Source: an uncultured Poribacteria bacterium
GTDB lineage: Bacteria; Poribacteria; WGA-4E; WGA-3G
Reading direction: 5' to 3'
DNA length: 64,000 nt
Assembly: GCA_958295855.1 (NCBI GenBank)
Contig: OY282383.1
Location: 5,022,329 to 5,086,328 of the forward strand
Both the position numbers and the translations under genes were made by a program. Positions 26,409-34,607 of this stretch are shown here, piece by piece. Every line of letters starts with the position of its first letter. Positions within the stretch are counted from its first letter, which is position 1. The notes beneath the pieces are model-generated. The model did not search any database, was not told the origin of the DNA, and worked only from the letters and a program-made list of their open reading frames with translations.

Positions 26409-27800
26409 ATGCCAATCGTCATACCGCGCCTTGTCACTGAGGTGTTTCAACATACAAACTTCCGAGGCAGAATGGGATATGTTATTGAACCGGTCCAGCA
26501 TACCCGACATATCGGATTTCAAGATAATATCTCCTCTCTTCGCATTTACAAAGGTCCAAACTTCTCATCAAACCCGAACTATAAGGTAATCCTTTATCAG
26601 CATGCTAACTTCAGAGGCAAAAAGTTAGCACTTGGCCCGGGATTTTATCCAAACTTGCACGACACCGCCTACAACTTTGCAGACAGAATCTCATCAATTA
26701 ACTTCGGTTCCACATTAGAGGTGGTTGGCCCGGAGTGGGGCACCATTCCCTTGATTGTGGACTGTTATGAGCATACTGAATTTCGTGGCAGAAAAATCAC
26801 TATTCTGCGCGATATTGCAAACTTGCGGGATGCACAGGGCGGGACTTGGTTTGAGGACAGGATTTCGTCAATCCGTCTTTTTAAGGGGCCTGATTTCCCA
26901 CCGCATGGTGTTGACGTAGTCTTTTACGAGCACCCAGAATTTGAGGGCGCGAGCCTGTCTGTCCGCATGGAACCCATGGAATATAAAAAGGAGTTACCGA
27001 ACCTCCATCTGCTCCCTCAGAATTTCGGGGATTCCATTTCCGCCATTAAAATTGAAGGATGGGCATCGTCCGGTGAGTTCACTGAAATGGTGTTTGAAGA
27101 TGAATTTATTGGGAACCAAATGCGCCCAGAATGGCGATGGGAGGATCCGAAGGGCGGTGGTTCTTGGGCAGAACGCCAAGGATATTTGGAGATGCATACC
27201 GAACCCGGGCAAGACCTCTGGCACGGTGCAAGCGGCAGAGGTGGGGACATGAGTGCCCCACGCCTTCTCATGGAAGTGGTGGGAGATTTCGCGATTGAAA
27301 CTCGGATGCGAATTTCGCCACAACAGCGGGAACACGGCGGCTTGCTGATATGGAAGAATCCGACCCGGTTCCTCCGATTAGAGAAAACCTCGGGACCGCA
27401 TGCATTTAGAGGCGATGTCCGCTTTGAACGTCATGTCAACCGGGCTTTTCACCTGCGCGGCCGCGGCGGAGGTCTCAGGAATGCGCGAGAACTCTTCCTA
27501 CGAATGGAACGCAGAGGTAACCAATTTTCTGCTTTCGCGAGTGGAGATGGAATTCAGTGGCAGAGTTGTGGGCAGACCAATGTCGGCATGGGAAATCAGG
27601 TGAATGTCGGCTTACATGCGCTGTGCCCAGGAAATATCCCGCCCACTTTAACGCGGTTTGACTTTTTCCGGGTCTTCAAACGGAAAAGCGAAGCTGCCGA
27701 GTACCGCCCAATCATCGCCCAGCGAGATGAGGTTTCTGATGAGGAGCGTGAACGTCAAATCGCCGATCGGCGGGGACGCGCAATGCGCGACCTGATCTAG
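26409..27800 (+). CDS. Beta/gamma-crystallin and DUF1349-domain protein
   Basis: A 463-residue cytosolic-looking protein. Residues about 8-225 hold four beta/gamma-crystallin Greek-key units, each with an opening such as FQHTNFRGR, YQHANFRGK, YEHTEFRGR or YEHPEFEGA and a closing xDxISS-type line (QDNISS, ADRISS, EDRISS, GDSISA). These are near-matches to the crystallin calcium motif, with one acidic position replaced. Residues about 238-430 match a DUF1349-like concanavalin fold (FEDEFIGN..., GGLLIWKN, ASGDGIQW). The tail is charged. AAGGAG precedes the ATG. There is no signal peptide, unusual for such adhesive folds. Function is unknown; a carbohydrate-binding or stress role is only a guess. 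Confidence 0.78.
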   Translation: MPIVIPRLVTEVFQHTNFRGRMGYVIEPVQHTRHIGFQDNISSLRIYKGPNFSSNPNYKVILYQHANFRGKKLALGPGFYPNLHDTAYNFADRISSINFGSTLEVVGPEWGTIPLIVDCYEHTEFRGRKITILRDIANLRDAQGGTWFEDRISSIRLFKGPDFPPHGVDVVFYEHPEFEGASLSVRMEPMEYKKELPNLHLLPQNFGDSISAIKIEGWASSGEFTEMVFEDEFIGNQMRPEWRWEDPKGGGSWAERQGYLEMHTEPGQDLWHGASGRGGDMSAPRLLMEVVGDFAIETRMRISPQQREHGGLLIWKNPTRFLRLEKTSGPHAFRGDVRFERHVNRAFHLRGRGGGLRNARELFLRMERRGNQFSAFASGDGIQWQSCGQTNVGMGNQVNVGLHALCPGNIPPTLTRFDFFRVFKRKSEAAEYRPIIAQRDEVSDEERERQIADRRGRAMRDLI

Positions 27801-28113
27801 GCGGTGATTTCGTCATTCCGTCATTCCTTGCGGAGTAATCCGCATAAGTAAGAAATAAAAAAGTTGTTCATTGGCCAACTTGGTATGAAACCCCTGCTTT
27901 GCAGGGGAAACCAATACCATTGGCAGGATACCAAAAACGCGCGCTAATGCGCTCCTCGTAGCTCTCATCGGAGGCGAGGGCATTTACTCCGCAAGGTATG
28001 TTAAAAAAGTGTTTTTCTCAAATATCGCGGTGATGGTATTACCCCCTGCTTTGCAGGGGTAACATGCCATTCCAACCGCGCCTATAAGTAGATACCTGTA
28101 GAAGGAGAGCATC
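27801..28113. repeat. Inverted R1-R3-R2 composite and further R2
   Basis: R1 right end in reverse (about 27815-27842), R3 reversed (27848-27885), R2 at 27891-27907, an R1-like piece with AGCTCTCATCGGAGG (about 27955-27978) and the R1-variant end (27987-28006), then a second R2 (28043-28059). AAGGAG precedes the LamG gene. Confidence 0.8.
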
Positions 28114-28992
28114 ATGTTTCTGAAGAGCGTAGTCAGTTGTCAAGCGAAGAGCAAGCACCCCTGCTTTGCAGGGGCTATTGCCTGCTGCGTCTTTTTCTTC
28201 CTACTTGGATGGCAGGTGCTACCTGCTGATGCAATTGTTGGTGCAGTTGAAGACGGGCTCGTAGCCTACTGGTCATTTGACAAAGATACAGTGCAAATCA
28301 AGAAACAGGCAGAGGATATACTCTCCGGACTGATTGCCGTTGTCGAAGGCGACCCGGAGCTCGCCCCTGCCGCCGATTGCAAAGTTGGTGAGTGCATTCT
28401 ATTTGATGGCAGTGTTGACAGACTCCTCGTGGAAGATTCCAATCCACCCACAATTGATCGTGACTGGGAGGAAATTACGCTTGAATGTTGGGTCTATATC
28501 AATGCATTAGACGATAGTTGGAACCGAATCATTTCACTTGACGAGATGCCCTCGAACACCGCAGTTGCCAGCCTCTATTACGACGATGATGACAACCGGC
28601 ACGGCTTTTTCGTAAGGGCAGGCGGAAAATCAACACAAGCCGCGCAAGACAATGTTTTGGAAGATATCGCGCTTGAGGAATGGCTTCACCTTGTCGGCAC
28701 TTATGATGGCGAAACGGTTCATTACTATGTAAATGGGAAACAAAAGAAAAGGTATGCGATGAAGGGCGGTAAACTCCCAAAAGGCGGACTCTTGCTCGGC
28801 ATCGGCGACCGGTCCGATGGCTGCGATTGCGATACCATCCAAGGATATATTGACGAGTTCCGTATCTATGAACGCGTACTAAGCGCAGCAGAGGTAGAGA
28901 ACAACATGAGGGCTACAGGGCTTGATGTCAGCCCTTATGCAAATCAGTTGAGTGTTACGTGGGGGCATATCAAGGAAACCAGACGACAATAA
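28114..28992 (+). CDS. LamG-domain secreted or membrane-anchored protein
   Basis: A 292-residue protein: N-terminal hydrophobic export segment (about 22-41, IACCVFFFLLGWQVLPADA), then a LamG/concanavalin-type jelly roll (about 47-265) with GLVAYWSFD, the ECWVYI strand, GTYDGETVHYYVNG and the closing IDEFRIYERVLSAAEV, all characteristic. A glycan- or protein-binding role outside the cytoplasm is likely. Oddity: residues 15-21 (KHPCFAG) just before the hydrophobic stretch are encoded by a perfect in-frame R2 hairpin at 28158-28174. AAGGAGA precedes the ATG. Confidence 0.87.
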   Translation: MFLKSVVSCQAKSKHPCFAGAIACCVFFFLLGWQVLPADAIVGAVEDGLVAYWSFDKDTVQIKKQAEDILSGLIAVVEGDPELAPAADCKVGECILFDGSVDRLLVEDSNPPTIDRDWEEITLECWVYINALDDSWNRIISLDEMPSNTAVASLYYDDDDNRHGFFVRAGGKSTQAAQDNVLEDIALEEWLHLVGTYDGETVHYYVNGKQKKRYAMKGGKLPKGGLLLGIGDRSDGCDCDTIQGYIDEFRIYERVLSAAEVENNMRATGLDVSPYANQLSVTWGHIKETRRQ

Positions 28993-29299
28993 GGTAGCAG
29001 GCACACTCCGTATGCCGTAAAGTAGTAGGCACGCTCCGCGTGCCGTGACCACTTAGAGCTAAGGTAGCAGGCACATGCCTTGTGCCGAAGCCCTGCGCTC
29101 AGTAAGTTTCCTTGTGGCAGTATTCGTCATTCCTTGCGGAGAATTGAGAATGGTAGACAGGTTTGACAATACACGCTAGCTCTCGTCGGAGGTTTCTGAC
29201 GCAAAGTTTACAGAAGAGCCCTCCGACGAGATTTCCAATAGATTAACAACTACAGCGAAAAGCATAGTACTCCGCAAGGTATATTAAAAAGGAAAAACT
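28993..29299. repeat. R4 series and R1 copies upstream of Gfo/Idh
   Basis: Three R4-type units in a row (a CACACTCCGTATGCC variant at about 29000, a perfect R4 at 29028-29044 and a CACATGCCTTGTGCC variant at about 29063), then a reversed R1 (29123-29205) overlapping a R1-variant (about 29205-29290) that supplies AAGGTATATTAAAAAGGA before the start. Confidence 0.8.
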
Positions 29300-30355
29300 A
29301 TGAAAACGATTGGGATTGGCGTTATCGGTTGTGGCGGCATGGGCAGAAGCCTCGCTACCAATGCACACGCTGTGGAAGGAATAGAGGTGCTCTGTGTCAG
29401 CGATGTGCAAGAAGAGTTAGCAAAAAAACTTGCCGAAGACCTCAGCGTAACCCACACCGTAGCCCACACTGTGGATTACCACGAACTGCTCGCCGATGAC
29501 CGGATTCATGCGGTGCTCATCGCTTCGCCGCCGTTCCTGCATTCGCCGATGGCCGTTGATGCAGCGAAGGCAGGTAAGCACGTCTTCTCCGAAAAACCGA
29601 TGGCACCGACGTTGCCGGCTTGCGATGCGATGATCGATGCTGCAACGGAAAACAAGGTCAAACTCACTATCGGCTTAGTGTGTCGTTACCATGCAACGCA
29701 TTCCGCAGTTCGCGAACTTGTACACAAGGGTGAACTGGGGACACCTGCCTGTATGATGGTGCATCGCATCGGCGGCCCTTGGATAAGTGGTGGGCATCAT
29801 ACACCGTGGCGATTGGAACGCGCGAAATCTGGCGGAAGCCTCATGGAAATCAACGCTCACGAAATTGACTTTATGCGTTGGACCTGCGGTGAGGTTACCT
29901 CTGTCTATGCCGCTGGTGGCCAGTATGTGCAAGAGGAAAGCGACTATCCGGATGTCGTGCTGGTCTCATTGCAGTTTGAAAATGGTGCTGTTGGCTTGCT
30001 TCATTCCAGTCATGTCTCTGCTATCGGTGGCTATGGCGGCCGCGTCGATTGTGAGGGTGGCTCGATCTATTTTCCACAAATTTGGGGCGGTGATGCAACT
30101 ATCCGGATCAAACCCTTTGATGGCGAAGGGCGGCATATCAACATTGCAGATATTGAAGTACCGCCACCAGTGCAACAAGAGATTCGCGTTTTCGTGGACG
30201 CAATCCGAAACGATAAAACACCGCCGATTACAGGCGCAGACGGCCGTGCCGCTGTCGAAATCGCTTTGGCCGCATATCAATCCGTTGAAAGCGGGCAACC
30301 CGTTCCATTACCGCTTTTTCGTCATTCCTTGCGGAGTAATCAGGTTGCAGGATAG
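29300..30355 (+). CDS. Gfo/Idh/MocA-family oxidoreductase
   Basis: A 351-residue NAD(P)-dependent sugar or cyclitol dehydrogenase-type protein: Rossmann GVIGCGGMG (7-15), EKPMAPTLPACDAM with the catalytic Lys (about 97), and INAHEIDFMRWTCG with the conserved His/Asp (about 187). It lies just ahead of a UxuA-like gene. AAGGA precedes the ATG. Oddity: the last about ten residues (FRHSLRSNQVAG) and the stop are encoded by a reversed R1 copy (from about 30317), in a different frame from the ilvE case. Confidence 0.92.
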   Translation: MKTIGIGVIGCGGMGRSLATNAHAVEGIEVLCVSDVQEELAKKLAEDLSVTHTVAHTVDYHELLADDRIHAVLIASPPFLHSPMAVDAAKAGKHVFSEKPMAPTLPACDAMIDAATENKVKLTIGLVCRYHATHSAVRELVHKGELGTPACMMVHRIGGPWISGGHHTPWRLERAKSGGSLMEINAHEIDFMRWTCGEVTSVYAAGGQYVQEESDYPDVVLVSLQFENGAVGLLHSSHVSAIGGYGGRVDCEGGSIYFPQIWGGDATIRIKPFDGEGRHINIADIEVPPPVQQEIRVFVDAIRNDKTPPITGADGRAAVEIALAAYQSVESGQPVPLPLFRHSLRSNQVAG

Positions 30356-30493
30356 GTCTAACAATGCACTGTAGCTCTCGTCGGAGGTTTCTGATGCAAG
30401 CTTTACATAAGAGCCCTCCGACGAGATTTCCAATAGATTTCCAACTACAGCGGAAAGCATAGTACTCCGCAAGGTATGTTAAAAGGAGGAAAA
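30356..30493. repeat. R1 reversed plus R1-variant
   Basis: The reversed R1 that closes the Gfo/Idh gene continues to about 30400 and runs into the R1-variant whose right end (CTCCGCAAGGTATGTTAAAA, about 30463-30484) is followed by AGGAGG for the next gene. Confidence 0.8.
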
Positions 30494-31435
30494 ATGAAAA
30501 TTTCAGTCTGGGATGGTGGGCTTTCAGATAGCTACCTCAAACAGGTTACACAACTCGGTGCCGACTGCATAGATTTTGGGAACGGCGGTGCTTTCCCCGG
30601 TGTGAACGAACAGGGGTATCCGCACTTGGACGAGGTGCTAAAAATCAAGAAACGCATCCGTTCTTATGGGCTTGACATCAACCGCGTGACGCTTCCCAAC
30701 ATCACAGAGAAGTTCATGCGGGGACAACCGGGTGGCGAAAAAGAACTAGAGAATACATGCAACGCGCTTCGCGTGTTCGCCGAAGCAGGTGGTATACCTA
30801 TCGCGCGACAACGGTTCTGGGGAGATACGTTCGACTCTCTGATGACGCGTTATGCCTCTGTGCATAGAGGCGGCTATACCTCCCGTGGGGAAAGCCGCGC
30901 CGCAACGAAAAATCCACCTCCCACCCCGACAATGGAAGAACTTGAAGAATGGTGGAAGCGTTTCACCGAAATCTACGCTGCACTTGTCCCTATTGCAGAT
31001 GAATACGGCATCAAGCTTGCGATTCACCCATCAGATGTACCAAACCCGGATACACCCCTCGGCAGCCTCGGCTTTCACCGCGTCATTGATGCGTTCCCGA
31101 GCAAGAATGTTGGCTATCTCTATTGCTGCGGGACACGCGCTGAAGCCGGGGGAAGTACCATCGTGCTTGACGAGATTAACAACTACGGCCGCAAAGGGCG
31201 CATCTTCATGGTGCATTTACGGAATGTACGCGGCAGCCTTGCAACAGCCGGTGCTTTTGAGGAAGTCCTCCTTGACGATGGTGATATGAACCCTTTCAAA
31301 ATTGTCCGAGAACTACAAAAGGTTGGGTTTGACGGTTGTATCAACGCCGACCATATTCCCAAATTGGAAGGCGATGTAGGATTAGCGTATTCCGTTGGTT
31401 ACATCAAAGCACTATTTGCGGCGTTGGCGGCATAG
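30494..31435 (+). CDS. Mannonate dehydratase (UxuA)-like TIM-barrel protein
   Basis: A 313-residue protein with the signature lines of the UxuA group: LAIHPSDVPNPDTPLG (about 173), MVHLRNVRGS (about 236), LLDDGDMNPFKIV (about 255) and INADHIPKLEGD (about 280). The Asp/His set is where UxuA binds Mn. UxuA removes water from D-mannonate to give 2-keto-3-deoxygluconate in glucuronate breakdown. The protein is shorter than E. coli UxuA but near the length of many bacterial homologues. AGGAGG lies 5 nt before ATG 30494. Substrate is uncertain, as homologues act on several sugar acids. Confidence 0.8.
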   Translation: MKISVWDGGLSDSYLKQVTQLGADCIDFGNGGAFPGVNEQGYPHLDEVLKIKKRIRSYGLDINRVTLPNITEKFMRGQPGGEKELENTCNALRVFAEAGGIPIARQRFWGDTFDSLMTRYASVHRGGYTSRGESRAATKNPPPTPTMEELEEWWKRFTEIYAALVPIADEYGIKLAIHPSDVPNPDTPLGSLGFHRVIDAFPSKNVGYLYCCGTRAEAGGSTIVLDEINNYGRKGRIFMVHLRNVRGSLATAGAFEEVLLDDGDMNPFKIVRELQKVGFDGCINADHIPKLEGDVGLAYSVGYIKALFAALAA

Positions 31436-31620
31436 TTTCCTTCCGAAAGGAGAGCACTTCTGTAAACCTTGCATCAGAAACCTCTGACGAGAGCTACAGT
31501 GCATCGTTAGACCTGTCTTGCATTCTGATTACTCCGCAAGGAACAACGAAAAAAATGCAATAAGTTTTGGACAACGTACAAAACGGATAACGCAAAGGGA
31601 TATTATTACCCAATTTCACC
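31436..31620. repeat. R1 and R7 repeats at the comEC 3' end
   Basis: Forward R1 (about 31450-31555) followed by R7 (31556-31650, GTTTTGGACAACGTACAAAA to CGGACGCTGGCAAATT). R7 runs across the comEC stop codon. A related R7 copy is at 40311-40400. Confidence 0.85.
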
Positions 31621-34182
31621 TTATCGGACGCTGGCAAATTGATGAAACCAACACCGCAAGCCATCAGTTTTCAGGCGGATCGCGCCGAGTTTATCAGTGC
31701 GCAATTGCACACACGCACGCGCCTGGTACCGCGCAACAACATCCGCATGCGGAAATTGATACCGATTCCCTTTACCGAGTGAAAAGATAGCATAACGCGG
31801 CAAAACTGCATCTAAAAATGCCGCGCTGCTTGACGTTCGGCTGCCGTGATGTGGCACCTTCAGAATTTCCGACCGGAGCTCTTGCCCGGATGCAATTAAC
31901 CGCGATTCACCCTTTTCGCCAATATCACCTGTGAACAAAATGTCTACTTCGCCATAGCTAACCTTCATGACCAGGGAATCGTCATTCGTATCTTTGTCCA
32001 TCAGATTGGTGGACGCAGCATCAATCGGATGCAACAAGTTAAGCCTTGCTGTGGGAGTCAATTCAATTTCTCCTGCGTACACATAAGAATATGGAATGCC
32101 CTTCTCTTTAACAATACGGCATAATCGCTGATGCGTCTGGGAATTGAGTGCTACATCCGATATGCCGATAACCCGCTTCACCGCAAAGTTTTGTAAGATA
32201 TACGCAAGCCCACCCCCGTGATCGATGTCCGGGTGCGTAAGCATCACTAAATCCAATTCTCGAATGCCATGAGCGTCAAGGTACGGTTCAATAACCCGTT
32301 CGCCTACATCATAGTCAACCAGCTTCTGTTTCTTTTTATCCTCATAAACCCGCCGGATGCCGCCGTCAATCAACATCGTTCGCTTATCCGGGAACCGAAT
32401 CACAGCAGCATCACCTTGCCCTACATCTAGCGTAATCACCTCCAGCAGGCGGCCCTCTTCATGGAAAGCCCTGTCCCATACCCAGATAGTGATAACCGAG
32501 AGCCCGATAAGACTTGCTATTCTCCACTGCCTATAGACATATCGCCAATGCGTTATACCTAAACATAAGGCTACGTAGGCGGCAAGGAAACCAAACGTCG
32601 GCGGGGTTAACTTCATGACACCCCAAGCCTGCCCAAAAATTGCGATGAGCGAGAGAAAGAAGGAAATAATCGCGTGATTGAATACAGCAAAGAGTTTAGC
32701 CAACGGAAGCCAGATGAACCCCGCACATACAGATACCATCCCCACAGCAACGATCAACGAAACGAGTCCAACGGCAAATGGACCGGCAACGACACCCAGC
32801 GGATATGCCCGGAAAAAGTGAAAAGCGATGAGCGGCCCGGTGCCGAGTTGTGCAGCGAACGTCACAAGGTAGGAGAGCACCAGCCATTTCACCGCAGCGT
32901 TCCTCAATTTGTAGTGTAGCGGCAAGTCTTGTGCCTGCCCGTCATCGCCAGATTCTTGCGCGTCCCACAACCTCCGCAAAGGTTTCTCCATCTTCGGAAC
33001 AAAATAGACAATAGAAGCCACCGCGACAAACGACAACTGAAACCCAACATCCCATACCTGTGTCGGGTTCAAGAGGAGTAAAACCAAGGCGGCGACTGCC
33101 AGCAGATTGAAAACGTCAGCATCCCGGTTGATAACTGTCGCGAATAGAAATAAGAGTGCCATCAACGATGCGCGGAAGACGGATGGGCGGAAGCCGACCA
33201 GGCATGCGTAAATCAGAACAGCTCCAATCGTCAACAGACAAAGGACATTTTGAGGCACCCGAAACATAGACAGCGCATACATTAGTCCGAAATAACAAAA
33301 CGCAGCGATGAGCCCAACGTGCAAACCCGATACCGCCAGCACGTGAAAAGTGCCGCTGTTGCGGAAGATGTCCAACGTCTCCGATGGCACATCGCTCCGC
33401 TTCCCTAGAAGGATGCCTTTAAGCAGCTGCGCGTGTTCTGCCGTAGGGGAAACCGTGCCTTGTGCCTGCCCATTCAACCCCCATGCCCCTGCCGTAGGAG
33501 TCGTAGGGGCAGTGCCTTGTGCCTGCCCTTCTTGTGCCTGCCTGTCCAATCGTGAATAGGCACTATCAATCACACGCTCAGTCCGCAGGCGAAGAGATTC
33601 TATCCAACGCAGCGGTGGAAACCCTCCCTGCTGGTTTCCTATGCGAAGTAATCCCTTATTGTCGATTATGCCCAAAACATTTTGCCGGGCGAGATAGGCT
33701 TGATAGTCAAAACCACCCGGATTTCTCTGTGTTTGTGGTTGGCGCAGCACTCCTGTCAGCGTGAGGTGTTTACCGTAACGAAGCGGTACCAGTCCCTGAA
33801 ACCTAATCAAGAACTTTGCTGACAGCCGCTGCGTTGGATCGGACAACAGTTGTACTTGTCCTACAGCATAACACGCCGCCCAAGCTTCCCCGCGCTCCGG
33901 TTGGTACACAGTTTTGCCTGAAAAGCTAACAGGCTCGTCATAAAAATGGGGAGGAATTGGTGAATCCGTAGCAATTTCCAATCGCAGGATTCCGCTTGCA
34001 AACACAGCGAGATGAAGCATCCCGTAACAGAGATATTTCGCCCGGGATCGCGTCAGAATGCTACCAATAAAGCATATCAGCACAGATAGCCAGAGCCACA
34101 GGAACGGAATTGATGTGAATCCACCGGCGACGATGCCGAGCAGATACGGGATGAGGAAGTAGAGCGCAGGGCGTGGTTTCAT
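31621..34182 (-). CDS. comEC: ComEC/Rec2-family DNA uptake channel
   Basis: An 853-residue membrane protein that by family carries single-stranded DNA across the inner membrane in natural transformation. It has the N-terminal DUF4131 region with early helices (about 1-200), the multi-helix Competence domain (about 255-560) with FHVLAVSGLHVGL, and a C-terminal metallo-beta-lactamase-like domain (about 575-840) with LDVGQGDAAVIRF, THPDIDHGGG and VPHHGSRTSSS. Oddities: two R5 repeats are in frame between DUF4131 and Competence (GQAQGTAPT, GQAQGTVSPT; about 33441-33540), a degenerate third one encodes GQAQDLPL (about 32920-32945), and the C-terminus HQFASVR and stop come from R7. No other com gene is present. 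Confidence 0.9.
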   Translation of the reverse strand: MKPRPALYFLIPYLLGIVAGGFTSIPFLWLWLSVLICFIGSILTRSRAKYLCYGMLHLAVFASGILRLEIATDSPIPPHFYDEPVSFSGKTVYQPERGEAWAACYAVGQVQLLSDPTQRLSAKFLIRFQGLVPLRYGKHLTLTGVLRQPQTQRNPGGFDYQAYLARQNVLGIIDNKGLLRIGNQQGGFPPLRWIESLRLRTERVIDSAYSRLDRQAQEGQAQGTAPTTPTAGAWGLNGQAQGTVSPTAEHAQLLKGILLGKRSDVPSETLDIFRNSGTFHVLAVSGLHVGLIAAFCYFGLMYALSMFRVPQNVLCLLTIGAVLIYACLVGFRPSVFRASLMALLFLFATVINRDADVFNLLAVAALVLLLLNPTQVWDVGFQLSFVAVASIVYFVPKMEKPLRRLWDAQESGDDGQAQDLPLHYKLRNAAVKWLVLSYLVTFAAQLGTGPLIAFHFFRAYPLGVVAGPFAVGLVSLIVAVGMVSVCAGFIWLPLAKLFAVFNHAIISFFLSLIAIFGQAWGVMKLTPPTFGFLAAYVALCLGITHWRYVYRQWRIASLIGLSVITIWVWDRAFHEEGRLLEVITLDVGQGDAAVIRFPDKRTMLIDGGIRRVYEDKKKQKLVDYDVGERVIEPYLDAHGIRELDLVMLTHPDIDHGGGLAYILQNFAVKRVIGISDVALNSQTHQRLCRIVKEKGIPYSYVYAGEIELTPTARLNLLHPIDAASTNLMDKDTNDDSLVMKVSYGEVDILFTGDIGEKGESRLIASGQELRSEILKVPHHGSRTSSSAAFLDAVLPRYAIFSLGKGNRYQFPHADVVARYQARACVQLRTDKLGAIRLKTDGLRCWFHQFASVR

Positions 34183-34254
34183 AGTAGTCGGCCCGCTCCG
34201 CGTGCCGTTAAACCATAGTAGTAGGCCCGCTCCGCGGGTTCTCCGTAAACCTTT

Positions 34255-34277
34255 TATCTGACAGATTCTGTCAGATA
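34255..34277. promoter_or_regulatory. Perfect palindrome, possible operator or leader hairpin of comEC
   Basis: TATCTGACAG and CTGTCAGATA, a perfect 10-bp inverted repeat with a 3-base loop. It lies between the minus-strand -10 box (34302-34307) and the comEC start, so it would be in the early comEC transcript. It occurs once in the window. Confidence 0.5.
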
Positions 34278-34301
34278 TAATTTAACAAGAACGTCCCTCG
34301 T

Positions 34302-34330
34302 ATTATACCCATATCCCCGAAAACATCCAA
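34302..34330 (-). promoter_or_regulatory. Sigma70-type promoter for comEC
   Basis: On the minus strand TTGGAT (34330-34325), a 17-base spacer and TATAAT (34307-34302). The leader to the comEC ATG would be about 110 nt. Confidence 0.5.
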
Positions 34331-34363
34331 GTTTTTTTCGGTCTTACTGCGGAGCATTCCATT

Positions 34364-34395
34364 TAGAGAAACGTCGGTTTTCTGTCGTTTCTCTA
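34364..34395. other. Inverted repeat in the comEC/R-M intergenic region
   Basis: TAGAGAAACG and CGTTTCTCTA, a perfect 10-bp inverted repeat with a 12-base loop. No T-run follows directly. It could be a controller-protein site, a hairpin or a relic; no controller gene is seen next to the R-M pair. Confidence 0.4.
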
Positions 34396-34514
34396 GGGGT
34401 TTCATCGCTATTCGAAGATGGTTCCTACCTCACCATCGCTGGAAACCTCAAACACTGCTCCCACGGAGAACTGAATGCCTCTGTTACGCATTGGTGAAAT
34501 TCTGACGAAACACC

Positions 34515-34543
34515 TTGAAAATTACCGCTAGGTATGATATACT
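34515..34543 (+). promoter_or_regulatory. Sigma70-type promoter for the type II R-M pair
   Basis: TTGAAA (34515-34520), 17-base spacer, TATACT (34538-34543), about 65 bases before the start of the endonuclease candidate. Confidence 0.6.
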
Positions 34544-34607
34544 TTAAGCATTCGCTAATAGATATATTTGAGGTGAGCCCTAAATTTTTCTAGTGCTGAG
34601 GTATTAA

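Larger units (their letters stand above)
34183..34607. other. Divergent regulatory region between comEC and the R-M pair
   Basis: This 425-bp gap holds two degenerate R4 copies (34190-34240), a perfect palindrome at 34255-34277, a minus-strand promoter, a second inverted repeat at 34364-34395 and a plus-strand promoter. The stretch 34396-34510 shows nothing I can name. Confidence 0.6.
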
